Source: Exilibacterium sp.
GTDB taxonomy: Bacteria > Pseudomonadota > Gammaproteobacteria > Pseudomonadales > Cellvibrionaceae
Direction of reading: 5' to 3'
Assembly: GCA_028280195.1 (NCBI GenBank)
Contig: JANQMH010000013.1
Span: forward strand, 1-41,570
DNA length: 41,570 bases
Shown: in pieces, positions 1 through 8,157 of the stretch
How the letters are laid out: each line of letters begins with the position of its first letter
Numbering within the stretch: the stretch's first letter is position 1
Program-made: the position numbers and the translations under genes
The notes under the pieces: generated by a model
The model's database searches: none
The model's input: only the letters and a program-made list of their open reading frames with translations
Told to the model about the DNA's origin: nothing

Positions 1-1901
1 GCGATCGTGCCGTCAATATCGGTGGCGGCGGGCACGACGCTATTCAGCACCGTCTCCTCGTCCGTACTAGCCGTCGCAGCGCTGGCCACGGGTATATCAT
101 TGGTGCCCGTTACGGTAATCGTTACCGTCGCCGGGGCACTCACCCCACCATCGTTATCGCTGGCGGTGTAGGTAAAACTCACATCGCGGGTTGCGCCCGG
201 CGCCAGGTCATCGAAGTCACTGCCGGGATCGAAGCTGTAGCTGCCGTCGCTGTTGAATATCAAGCTGCCCGCAACAACACCACTCGCCAGAGCGTAGCCT
301 ACGACCGTGCCATCGACATCAGTAGCGACCGGAACACTGGCAGTAAGAACAGTGTCTTCACTGGTGGTGCTACTGGCGTCAAGCGCCGACGGCACGTCAT
401 TCAAACGGGTAACGGTACTGACACCGCTGGCGCTTACCGCATTGACGCCGTCGCTGACTTCAACGGTGACGGCCAGGCTCGACAGATCCAAACCATCGTC
501 ATTCAATGCATCGACACCAGCCTGAGTCAAGACCACCTGGAGTCCATTTAGCTCGAGATAGCCGTCCGCGTTATCAAGCAGTTGATAGGTGAGCGGATCA
601 CCGTCAATATCGGCAGCGCTGATAGTCGCAACAACATCGCCCGCGGCAATACTGCCTTCCATAAGATCGCTGGTGGCCAGAGATATCGTGGGCGCATCAT
701 TGACCGCAGTCACACTAATGACCACCGACCCGCTTACCGTATTACTGCCGTCGCTGGTGCTGTAGCTAAAAGCACCTGCGTCACTGCCGTCATAACCGGC
801 GCCGGGGCCGTCGTACTGCAACCCCTGCAGTTGTTCGGCAGTTAATGTCTGGCCACTGCTTACCGGCGTGCCGTCGGCCAGCGTTACCGCGCCGGCATCC
901 GGTAACCCCGTAACGGTGATCGTCAACACAGCGCTGTCGATATCGCTCGGCGCGCCCAGGCCAAGGTTGATATTCTCCGCCGTTTCGACCACAGACAGAC
1001 TCGAACTGCTCACTACCGGTGCGTCGTCCGTCGCCAGCACCGTGATGGCAACGCTACCCCTTGCGGTTTCCTCACCATCGCTGACACTGTAATTAAAGCC
1101 ACCGGCATCGCTGCCGTCGTAGGCCGCACCCGGACCACTGTATTGTAAACTCTCGAGTTCAGCGCTGGTCAGCGTCTGCCCCAGAACAAGGGGCGAACCA
1201 TCGGCAAGCGTCAAGGCACCCCGGCTCGGCAGACCGTCCACCGTAATGGTCAGATTGTCGCCGTCAGCGTCCAGCGGTGCGCTGATGCCAAGACTGACAT
1301 TGACTTCGGATTCGCCGACACTGATGGCGGTGTCAGTGACGACGGGCGCTGAATTGCGCACGGCCAGAAGATTGTCATTGCCCCGATCGGTAAACTCGTC
1401 CTCGACGACGGGATCACTCAATGTAAGGCCTTCGGTCTCAAAACCGCTGCTGGGTGTTACCTGTTCATTGGTGTAAAAGACCCTGATACCGGGGGTTCCC
1501 GCGGCAATCGTATCGCCAAGCAGTTCTTCACCCGCGGCGGGAGCCGGTAACAGCTGTTCAATGCTGCGACCCTCGGCAAGCGCCTCGGCGATCAGATCGA
1601 AGTTAACCGGCTCGTCAACGGCGCTTTCCTGCTCCAGCGCTTCCTGTAAACGGGCCAGGAGTTCCTGGTCCAGTGTCAACATGCGATCGTGGCCCAGATT
1701 AACGACAGCACCGCTGGAAAATTTCAGCACGATGGCGCTGGCGCCCGCCGTGGCGACGGTATCACCCAGCTGCAGCTGTTGGCCGCGATACACAAACCGG
1801 CTCTGTCCATTGGCGGCGGTAGACTGAACATCTCCCTGAAATGCAGCAACGACCGCCAGGGCGGACCCGGACGTCGACTCATTTATCGGCTTATCAGTCA
1901 T
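1..1901 (-). CDS. LapA-like giant adhesin with N-terminal retention module (3' end outside window)
   Basis: This is the first 633 codons of a large type I-secreted surface adhesin; the rest lies beyond position 1. Residues 1-130 resemble the retention module of LapA/BapA-type biofilm adhesins, which lodges in the TolC-like pore and keeps the protein on the surface. A P-A-A-G sequence at residues 121-124 resembles the di-alanine site cut by the periplasmic protease LapG in known systems. From about residue 185 come roughly 100-residue cadherin/VCBS-like repeats, two of them closely alike, with recurring YDGSDAG and LADG motifs, then a VCBS-type unit rich in Asp and Gly. Such repeats normally bind calcium. 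The ATG at 1901 follows an AGGTG ribosome site. It is transcribed after the exporter genes (4986-7199, 3671-4996, 1990-3273), which should secrete it. No lapD or lapG homologue lies in the window. The family is secure; the ligand is unknown. Confidence 0.88.
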   Translation of the reverse strand, partial: MTDKPINESTSGSALAVVAAFQGDVQSTAANGQSRFVYRGQQLQLGDTVATAGASAIVLKFSSGAVVNLGHDRMLTLDQELLARLQEALEQESAVDEPVNFDLIAEALAEGRSIEQLLPAPAAGEELLGDTIAAGTPGIRVFYTNEQVTPSSGFETEGLTLSDPVVEDEFTDRGNDNLLAVRNSAPVVTDTAISVGESEVNVSLGISAPLDADGDNLTITVDGLPSRGALTLADGSPLVLGQTLTSAELESLQYSGPGAAYDGSDAGGFNYSVSDGEETARGSVAITVLATDDAPVVSSSSLSVVETAENINLGLGAPSDIDSAVLTITVTGLPDAGAVTLADGTPVSSGQTLTAEQLQGLQYDGPGAGYDGSDAGAFSYSTSDGSNTVSGSVVISVTAVNDAPTISLATSDLMEGSIAAGDVVATISAADIDGDPLTYQLLDNADGYLELNGLQVVLTQAGVDALNDDGLDLSSLAVTVEVSDGVNAVSASGVSTVTRLNDVPSALDASSTTSEDTVLTASVPVATDVDGTVVGYALASGVVAGSLIFNSDGSYSFDPGSDFDDLAPGATRDVSFTYTASDNDGGVSAPATVTITVTGTNDIPVASAATASTDEETVLNSVVPAATDIDGTI

Positions 1902-1913
1902 ATCGCACCTACT

Positions 1914-1943
1914 TTTTTTGACACTGGCTTTTTTGACACTGGC
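1914..1943. repeat. 15-bp tandem duplication between tolC-like gene and adhesin
   Basis: TTTTTTGACACTGGC occurs twice head to tail (1914-1928 and 1929-1943) in the 88-bp gap between the TolC-like gene and the adhesin start. It looks like a slippage duplication. It lies 12 bp upstream of the adhesin start codon, so it may alter the spacing of leader elements. No function is known. Confidence 0.7.
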
Positions 1944-1989
1944 GCCGCCGGCGCGGCACTACCATTAAAACCCGGGCGGCGAGTCCGCC

Positions 1990-3273
1990 CTAAACGCCTA
2001 TATGGCTCAGCAACTCACCCATGGCGTTATATATCCGATATTGGGAAAAGATCTTGTCGTAACCGGCCTCTACCAGCGCACGCTTGGCTTCCACCAGTTC
2101 GTTTTCCGTATTCAGCAGATCCAGCAGCGTGCGCTTGCCGATTTTGAACTGCTTGGCATAGGCCGACTTGGTATCCTCGGCGGCTTTCACATGCAGCTGC
2201 AGGTATTTCATCTGTTCACTGACCGCCTGGTAGGCACTCCAGGACAGGCGGGCACTTTCCATAACCTGGCGGCGGGTATTGTCGCGAACATCTTTGGCCT
2301 CACCCAGCAGATGCGCGGTCTGCCGGCGGCGGGCGGTATCACCACCACCGTTGTAGAGGTTGTAGCGCAGGCGCAATGCTACGATCAGGCTTTCGTCGTC
2401 CCCTTCGACGCCGCCCAGATCCTGATCCAGATTTTTCCCGGCCTCCAGCTGCAGGCGCGGCCAAAAACTGCTTTTGCTGGCTTGATACTGCGCGTCGGCG
2501 GCACTGATATCAGCACCGGCCGATAGCAGCGTAGGATGATTTTTTATCGCCTTTTCCATCGCATCCTCGACCGAACCGGGGAATGCCGGCCCCGGTGTGG
2601 GCTTTTGCAGATCGCTTACCTCCGGCAGAATGCCGGTGACCCGGAAAAAATTGGTTTTCGCATCCATCAGGTTGTTCTGTGCAGCGATGGTATTGCTGTT
2701 GGCCAGCGCCAGACGCGCGCTAATCTGGTCCAGATCGGCCTGGCTGCCGACACCGGATTGGCGGCGCAGCAGCATCTGGTCGTGAATGTTCTGGTGCTGG
2801 TAGAGCGTTTCCAGAGCCAGTTTCAACAGCTCCGCCCGACGCAACACCGCCAGGTAGACTTCGGTAGTCCTCAGGGCAATGTTTTCGCCGGCAGCCCGGG
2901 TGGTATAAAGCGCGCTGTCGGTACGCGCTTGCTGGCGCCGCACCTCGGAGCGGGTGGCAAAGCCGTCAAACACCATTTGCCGCGCCTGTACGGAAAACTC
3001 TTCGCGGGTCAGCCTGACTTTTTCATCGTCGGTAACCGGCGCGCGGGCTTCCTCACGCCCCACGCCTGCAGCAATATCGAGTGTCGGCAGATAGCCTGCC
3101 CGGGCCTGGGCTATTTCCTCCTGGCGGGAAGCCAGCTGTTTGCGCGCAGCCAGTACCTCCGGATTAGAGGCCAGCGTGTGTACAACTGCCTCGCTGAGTG
3201 TCAGCGCCTGGGCGGACAGACATAAACAGCAAGCCAGAAACACCGTTAGCCGGCTGTGGATTGACTCTATCAT
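1990..3273 (-). CDS. TolC-family outer membrane channel of type I secretion system (LapE-like)
   Basis: This is a TolC/OprM-family outer membrane efflux protein of about 427 residues. It begins with a signal peptide (hydrophobic run LTVFLACCLCLSAQA), followed by LTLSEAVVHTLASNPEV, the usual first helix of this family, and two repeats of long coiled-coil helices. It forms the outer membrane tunnel for the exporter encoded upstream and, by analogy with LapE, holds the adhesin retention module. The reading frame opens further upstream at a TTG (3300), but the AGGAG ribosome site lies inside that extension. The ATG at 3273, or a TTG at 3279, is therefore the more likely start. It sits 370 bp downstream of the HlyD gene on the same strand and 88 bp upstream of the adhesin, so it could begin a separate tolC-adhesin transcript. 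Confidence 0.9.
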   Translation of the reverse strand: MIESIHSRLTVFLACCLCLSAQALTLSEAVVHTLASNPEVLAARKQLASRQEEIAQARAGYLPTLDIAAGVGREEARAPVTDDEKVRLTREEFSVQARQMVFDGFATRSEVRRQQARTDSALYTTRAAGENIALRTTEVYLAVLRRAELLKLALETLYQHQNIHDQMLLRRQSGVGSQADLDQISARLALANSNTIAAQNNLMDAKTNFFRVTGILPEVSDLQKPTPGPAFPGSVEDAMEKAIKNHPTLLSAGADISAADAQYQASKSSFWPRLQLEAGKNLDQDLGGVEGDDESLIVALRLRYNLYNGGGDTARRRQTAHLLGEAKDVRDNTRRQVMESARLSWSAYQAVSEQMKYLQLHVKAAEDTKSAYAKQFKIGKRTLLDLLNTENELVEAKRALVEAGYDKIFSQYRIYNAMGELLSHIGV

Positions 3274-3670
3274 CGACAAAGGAAAGCTCCTGTTTATCAA
3301 TGCCTTAAAGCATTTTTCTCAATGGATAAGTATAGTAGGCCTGCTGCGTATACGACCATTTTTAATACCAAAACGACATAAAAACACTGCTTCTACCCTG
3401 ATTTTCTTATATCCCTTTAAACTAAAAACGGGGTGTTTTTATCGTATTGGCAAGTCACAAAATCACATGCACATATCAGGCCATTGGGGGAATTAAGTCG
3501 ATAAGAACCTTAAAATGTAGTACAGAGATTGGAGTTTGGCCGATATTTAGTGTGCAACAGGTCACAAAACAGAAAAAAAACTGAAAAATGGCTGTAATAT
3601 GGCAGCCCTGTCATATTTTTGTTAAATATCTCGACAAGTCCTGGAAAACATACCGACAGCCAAGGCAGGG
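3274..3670. other. AT-rich intergenic region between the two halves of the secretion locus
   Basis: About 400 bp, clearly richer in A and T than the flanking genes, lies between the HlyD stop and the TolC-like start. I see no convincing ORF or RNA. It probably holds a promoter for the tolC-adhesin unit, and it contains a CRP-like site at 3551-3566. Confidence 0.5.
3551..3566. promoter_or_regulatory. Candidate CRP/Vfr-like site
   Basis: The sequence TGTGCAACAGGTCACA matches the CRP half-site arrangement TGTGA-N6-TCACA with one mismatch. It lies about 280 bp upstream of the TolC-like gene, inside the AT-rich gap. No crp gene is in the window and chance matches are common, so this is only a candidate. 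Confidence 0.35.
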
Positions 3671-4996
3671 TCAGCGCTCCCGCAACGCTAATTGTTTGGT
3701 TTTCAACACCGGTTTAAGCAGATAATCGAGCACCGTTTTTTTGCCTGTCAGGATATCAACACCCACCGTCATGCCCGGAATAATCGGCAGGGGAGCCGCT
3801 TCCGAGCCGAGGTGGCCGCGTTCGGTCTCGACCCTGACCAGATAAAAGCTCTCACCGTTCTCATCGACAATGGTATCGGGGCTGATATGCACCACCTCAC
3901 CCTCGAGGCCGCCATGAATGGAAAAATCGTAGGCGCTGAACTTCACCATGGCGCTTTGCTGCGGATGCAGAAAAGCGATATCCGCCGGCCTGACCCTGGC
4001 CTCAACCAGCAGGCTGTCTTCACTGGGAACGATTTCCACGATATCCATACCCGGCTGGATGACACCGCCGATGGTGGTGACAAACAGCTGTTTGACTGTC
4101 CCCGCTACCGGCGAGCGCACCAGTGTGCGTTCCACCCGATCCTCCAGCGCGCCGCTGGTTTCACTCAAGCGGGAAAGCTCGGCGCTGGCCTCGTTGAGTT
4201 CCAGATAGGCATCGCTGCGAAACGCCAGCTCGGCGTTGGCCAGCTTTTCCCTGGCTTCCTGCAAACTCGACTGCGCCCGCGGTATGGCCAGCTCGGCTCC
4301 CTTCAGTTCGCCGGCCATATCGTTGACCTGACGCTGCAGGCGCAGCAGTTCGACCTGGGATATGGCCCCCTCATCGGCCAGCGGCCGCGTCATGTTCAGC
4401 TCACTTTCAAGCAACTCATAGCTGCGCTGCAATTGCTCTTTCCTGGCCTGCAGCTCCGATAACTCCTGGCGCTTTTGCGATACCTGCTCCACCAGTACCT
4501 GGTTGCCGCCGCGCAGTTCGCGCTTGCGCGATTCAAACAGGGCCAGCTCCTGCACGGCTACGGCTTCACTGATATCGGGCAAACTCTGGCGGTCAAACGG
4601 CGCACCCTCGGCTTCGGCCCGCAGGCGCGCCACCTTGGCGCGCAACTGGTCCAGGGTCACGCCCGCTTCGCGCAGCGACGATGCAAAGCGGGTATCATCG
4701 ATGCGCAACAGGGGTTGGCCGCTGCGCACCAGTTGCCCCTCCCTTACATACAGCTCCGCGACAATGCCGCCTTCGAGGTTCTGAATGACCTGAATCTGGC
4801 TCGAGGGAATCACTCTGCCCTCACCGCGGGTAAACTCATCAACCTCCGCCCAGGCGGCCCAGAGAATGGCGATCAGAAAAAAACCGGCGATACTCCACAG
4901 CAGCTGTTGTCCGCCCCGGGGGCTCTGTTGCAATACCGCCGCCGAGGCCGACGACATATACGACAGATCTTCCTGATTCACCGGCTTAGGCAACAC
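3671..4996 (-). CDS. HlyD-family membrane fusion protein of type I secretion system (LapC-like)
   Basis: This 441-residue periplasmic adaptor joins the inner membrane ABC exporter to the TolC-like channel. A single membrane helix (about 33-50, LLWSIAGFFLIAILWAAWAE) is followed by the first lipoyl half (IQNLEGGIVAELYVREGQLV), a long alpha-helical hairpin rich in Glu, Arg, Leu and Gln (about 110-280), the second lipoyl half (VRSPVAGTVKQLFV) and a C-terminal beta-barrel region. The length and the T-I-G-G-V-I-Q-P-G-M motif are typical of HlyD/LapC proteins. Its start overlaps the end of the ABC transporter gene by 11 bp, which implies translational coupling. The assignment is secure. Confidence 0.92.
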   Translation of the reverse strand: MLPKPVNQEDLSYMSSASAAVLQQSPRGGQQLLWSIAGFFLIAILWAAWAEVDEFTRGEGRVIPSSQIQVIQNLEGGIVAELYVREGQLVRSGQPLLRIDDTRFASSLREAGVTLDQLRAKVARLRAEAEGAPFDRQSLPDISEAVAVQELALFESRKRELRGGNQVLVEQVSQKRQELSELQARKEQLQRSYELLESELNMTRPLADEGAISQVELLRLQRQVNDMAGELKGAELAIPRAQSSLQEAREKLANAELAFRSDAYLELNEASAELSRLSETSGALEDRVERTLVRSPVAGTVKQLFVTTIGGVIQPGMDIVEIVPSEDSLLVEARVRPADIAFLHPQQSAMVKFSAYDFSIHGGLEGEVVHISPDTIVDENGESFYLVRVETERGHLGSEAAPLPIIPGMTVGVDILTGKKTVLDYLLKPVLKTKQLALRER

Positions 4997-7199
4997 GTAA
5001 CTGCCCCTTTCTCAATGCCGCCAGCACCGACTCCTTTGGGCCGTCGGCAATCAGTTTACCGCGATCCAGCACCAGCACCCGGTCTACCAGCGATAACAGC
5101 GACGTCTTATGGGTGACCAGCAGTAAGGTTTTTTCCGCCAGGACTTCGCGCAGCCTGGTCAATACCAGTTCCTCGCTGCTGTGATCCATGGCGGTGGTGG
5201 GCTCATCCAGCAGATAAACCGGCGGGTCAGCGAGCACCGCGCGGGCAATGGCAATACTCTGCCGCTGGCCGCCCGAAAGCGCCTCGCCGCGCTCGCCCAC
5301 CGGGCGCTGAAAGCCGAGGGGGTGGCTGTTGACAAATTCAGTCAAGCCGGCAATGTCCGCTGCCCGCACAATCCGAACATCGTCGCTGTGCGGCGCGCCA
5401 TAGGCAATATTGTCCTTAACACTGCCGAAAAACAGCGTGATGTCCTGGGAAACGTAGCCGATACTGCCGCGCAGGTCGGCCGGGTCCAGCTGCTTGATAT
5501 CGATCGCGTCCACCAGTACCGCGCCCTGCTGCGGCTGGTAGAGGCCCATAACGAGTTTCTGCAGCGTCGACTTGCCGGAGCCGATACGCCCTATCACCGC
5601 AACACGCTCGCCCGGCGCAATTTTGAACGACACATTGTCGAGCGCCGGCTGCTGCTCTCCCGGATAACAGAAGCTGACTTTATCGAAGTGAATGGCGCCC
5701 TTGATCTCCGGCCGCTGAATGAAATGGTGTTTGTCATCGCGCTCCTGGGGTTTGTTAACCATATGGTCGAGTGAGTCGAGCGCGGTGCGGGTCTGGTGGT
5801 AGTTCACCAGCAGGCTGGCCACTTGAGCCATTGGTGCCAGCGCCCGGGAGGTCAGCAGCACACAGGCGATCAGCGCACCCATGGTGAGCGCTTTTTCGGC
5901 AATCAGATACACTCCCAGCACCACCACAGCCACCGAGGCAAACTGCTGTACCGCACCGGCCACGCTGGCGGCCGAACTCGACAATGTGCGCGAGCGCAAT
6001 CCCCACTGCGCCAGGTGGCCGACGGATTTTTCCCACAGCCGCTGTATGCGCCCCTCTGCCCCCAGTGTCTTTACGGTTTCAAGGCCGGTCAGAGTTTCAA
6101 CCAGCGTGGCGTTTTTTTGTGCCGAGGCTTGAAAGGTCTGCTCTACTGCCCGGCGCAGGGGGCGCTGTACATAGAGGCCGTAGCCCACGATAACCGGAAT
6201 GGCAAACAAAGGCGCAAATACCAGAGGGCCGCCGACATAGCCGATGACGATCAGAAACAGTACCACAAAAGGCAAATCGATAAAGGCGGTGACGGTGGAG
6301 GAGGTAATAAAGTTGCGCACCGATTCAAATTCGCGGAACTGGCTGGCAAAAGCACCCACAGAGGCGGGCCGATCGGCCAGCTTTGTGCCCAGTACACGCT
6401 CGAATATCAGCGAGGACAACAGCACATCGGACTTCTTGCCGGCCACTTCGATAAAGTACGCGCGCAGAGTTTTCAGCAGAAAATCGAAACCGTAGACAAT
6501 CGAAACCCCGATCGCCAGCACCCACAGCGTTTCCAGCGCCTCGTTGGGGACGACACGGTCGTAGACATTCATGACAAACAGCGGGTTGGCAAGGGCAAAC
6601 AGGTTTATCAGTAGAGAAGCCAGTAGCACGTCCCGGTAGATGCGCCAGGACCTGGCCATTACCCCCCAGAACCAATGCCCCTGGTGGTGGGTATCGAGTT
6701 CCTGCGTGCGGGCATCAAACTGGTACTGGGGGCGGGTAAAAATCGCGTAGCCGAGATAATGTGGCTGCAGCTCGCTGAGCGAACGCCTGGATTCGCCGCC
6801 GGACTCCGGTTCCAATAAAACGGCCTGGTCGTTGTCGGCATCGATATTGACCAGCACCACCGCGTTATTGCCTTCGAGCAGCAACACCGCCGGCAGCACC
6901 AGGTTGGAAAGCTGTTGCAGCGGGCGCGAGACGATCTTTGCACTCAGCCCGGCCCGCTGCGCCGCGCGCACAAACAGCTCGGGCGTCAGGCGCTCGTCGA
7001 CGAGAGGCAAGCCGGCGGTCAGCACCGTGGCCGAACAGGGGCGGTGCTCAAGCCTGCCCAGCAGCAGCAGGCATTCCAGCAGCGGGTCCTGAAATCCCCC
7101 GCTACCCGCCGCACTGTCGGCGACAGGCGCTGCATCCGCCGCCGCACCGGGCTGCTGCGGTGAGGCCGGCTGTGACTGCTGTAAAGTCTTTTGACTCAT
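4986..7199 (-). CDS. Type I secretion ABC transporter (ATPase/permease, LapB-like)
   Basis: This 737-residue inner membrane exporter couples ATP hydrolysis to adhesin secretion. Residues 35-155 form a C39-like domain whose catalytic cysteine motif is absent (DPLLECLLLLG in that place). It is therefore the non-cleaving C39-like domain usual for RTX and adhesin exporters. A six-helix membrane domain (about 188-470) precedes the nucleotide-binding domain. Walker A is at 537-545 (GRIGSGKST), the signature LSGGQRQ at 641-647, Walker B VYLLDEP at 661-667 and the switch histidine at 697. The N-terminal 35 residues are a Gln/Ala/Pro-rich tail. This is the first gene of the secretion unit; the HlyD gene overlaps its 3' end. 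The family is secure and the substrate is inferred from the neighbouring adhesin. Confidence 0.93.
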   Translation of the reverse strand: MSQKTLQQSQPASPQQPGAAADAAPVADSAAGSGGFQDPLLECLLLLGRLEHRPCSATVLTAGLPLVDERLTPELFVRAAQRAGLSAKIVSRPLQQLSNLVLPAVLLLEGNNAVVLVNIDADNDQAVLLEPESGGESRRSLSELQPHYLGYAIFTRPQYQFDARTQELDTHHQGHWFWGVMARSWRIYRDVLLASLLINLFALANPLFVMNVYDRVVPNEALETLWVLAIGVSIVYGFDFLLKTLRAYFIEVAGKKSDVLLSSLIFERVLGTKLADRPASVGAFASQFREFESVRNFITSSTVTAFIDLPFVVLFLIVIGYVGGPLVFAPLFAIPVIVGYGLYVQRPLRRAVEQTFQASAQKNATLVETLTGLETVKTLGAEGRIQRLWEKSVGHLAQWGLRSRTLSSSAASVAGAVQQFASVAVVVLGVYLIAEKALTMGALIACVLLTSRALAPMAQVASLLVNYHQTRTALDSLDHMVNKPQERDDKHHFIQRPEIKGAIHFDKVSFCYPGEQQPALDNVSFKIAPGERVAVIGRIGSGKSTLQKLVMGLYQPQQGAVLVDAIDIKQLDPADLRGSIGYVSQDITLFFGSVKDNIAYGAPHSDDVRIVRAADIAGLTEFVNSHPLGFQRPVGERGEALSGGQRQSIAIARAVLADPPVYLLDEPTTAMDHSSEELVLTRLREVLAEKTLLLVTHKTSLLSLVDRVLVLDRGKLIADGPKESVLAALRKGQLRVA

Positions 7200-7288
7200 T
7201 CAGGCCGCTCTCTATTACTGGGCACCGGCTGTGATTGTAAACGAAACTTGGACTAAAATGCTCAGACATTCCCGACCCGGTAACTTTT

Positions 7289-7624
7289 ATGCCTTATATT
7301 CAGCGCGATGACACTGGCCGGATTACCGCCCTGCTGCAACATGCCGCACCGGACCAGGAGTATCTGCCGGCCACCCATCCCGAGGTCGTCGCTTTTCTGA
7401 CCCGGGACCGGGCGGATCACGCCTCACTGCACGCACTGGCCGAGTCCGATGCCGAAATCGCCAGGGTCACCGAGGATCTGATCTATCTGTTGATTGAAAA
7501 AAACCTGATCCTGTTTACCGAATTACCGCAGGCGGTACAGAGCAAGTTGCTGGCCCGGGAAAAACTGCGCACCTCTCTCAGGGGCAGTATCGACAACTTT
7601 CTCGACGACAGCGAATCGATTTGA
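7289..7624 (+). CDS. Small conserved gammaproteobacterial protein, function unknown
   Basis: A 111-residue acidic, helical protein with no signal peptide or membrane segment. It begins MPYIQRDDTGRI, holds a Leu/Glu-rich middle (VTEDLIYLLIEKNLILFTEL) and ends LREKLRT-like with an acidic tail. It resembles a family of about 110 residues that is often labelled 'tryptophan synthase subunit beta like' in gammaproteobacterial genomes. That label is not informative, and the protein has none of the TrpB catalytic features. It is divergent from the exporter (89-bp gap) and converges on recX with a single base between the two stop codons. I can assign no function. Confidence 0.75.
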   Translation: MPYIQRDDTGRITALLQHAAPDQEYLPATHPEVVAFLTRDRADHASLHALAESDAEIARVTEDLIYLLIEKNLILFTELPQAVQSKLLAREKLRTSLRGSIDNFLDDSESI

Positions 7625-7625
7625 T

Positions 7626-8072
7626 TCAATCCGTGGCCAGCGCCGCCCGGATCTGTTGCGGGCTAAAACCGCGATATTGTAAAAACCGCATTTGCCGGGC
7701 CAGCGCTTTGCTGTCGCGCGCCACCTCGCCGAAACGCTTGGCGTGCACTTCACGGGCCAGCTCCAGCCAGCAGCTGTCGCTCTCATCAAGATAGCTGTCA
7801 ATCAGATTACTGCAAATACCGCGCTGCTCGAGTTCCAGGCGAATACGCACCGGGCCCTGCCCCTTGCGCCGCCGCATCGCCACAAAAGCCTCGCTGAAGC
7901 GGGTATCGGACTGCAGGCCCTCCTGCGCCAGTTGCGCGACGCCGGCGGCCACTTGCCCGTCATCGCCAAAACGCTGCGACAACTTGCGGATCAGTTCCCG
8001 CTGCGAATGTTCGCGCTGCGCCAGCAGCCTGATAGCGGCCGTGCGGATATCCCGAGTCTTGTCACACTGCAT
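7626..8072 (-). CDS. recX: Regulatory protein RecX
   Basis: RecX binds RecA filaments and restrains recombinase activity. The 148-residue product is almost entirely helical, with the family's three-helix repeats: RTAAIRLLAQREHSQRELI near the start, an FSEAFVAMRRRKGQGPVRI segment in the middle, and a FLQYRGFSPQQIRAAL end. The length fits the family (about 150). The frame extends to a TTG at 8096, but the ATG at 8072 has an AGAGGG ribosome site about ten bases upstream and is preferred. In many relatives recX follows recA directly. Here recA lies about 14 kb away (22470-23504), and recX follows a LacI-family gene instead. I see no LexA box in the 85 bp upstream, so SOS control is not evident. 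Confidence 0.9.
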   Translation of the reverse strand: MQCDKTRDIRTAAIRLLAQREHSQRELIRKLSQRFGDDGQVAAGVAQLAQEGLQSDTRFSEAFVAMRRRKGQGPVRIRLELEQRGICSNLIDSYLDESDSCWLELAREVHAKRFGEVARDSKALARQMRFLQYRGFSPQQIRAALATD

Positions 8073-8088
8073 CAGTACCGGCCCTCTG

Positions 8089-8113
8089 CCCGGCAAAACC
8101 GTCGCTTGCCGGG
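8089..8113 (-). promoter_or_regulatory. RNA hairpin in the recX leader
   Basis: CCCGGCAA at 8089-8096 pairs with TTGCCGGG at 8106-8113 across a 9-nt loop, just upstream of the recX ribosome site. No T-run follows, so it is unlikely to be a simple terminator for the LacI gene. It might modulate translation of recX or separate the two transcripts. Confidence 0.4.
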
Positions 8114-8157
8114 GTTTATGCTACGACGAAAACGGCCGCAATACTATTTAGCCGCCG

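Noticed and set aside
5755-6675. Small frames inside the secretion ABC transporter
   Set aside because: All lie within the intact 737-residue exporter gene in other frames.
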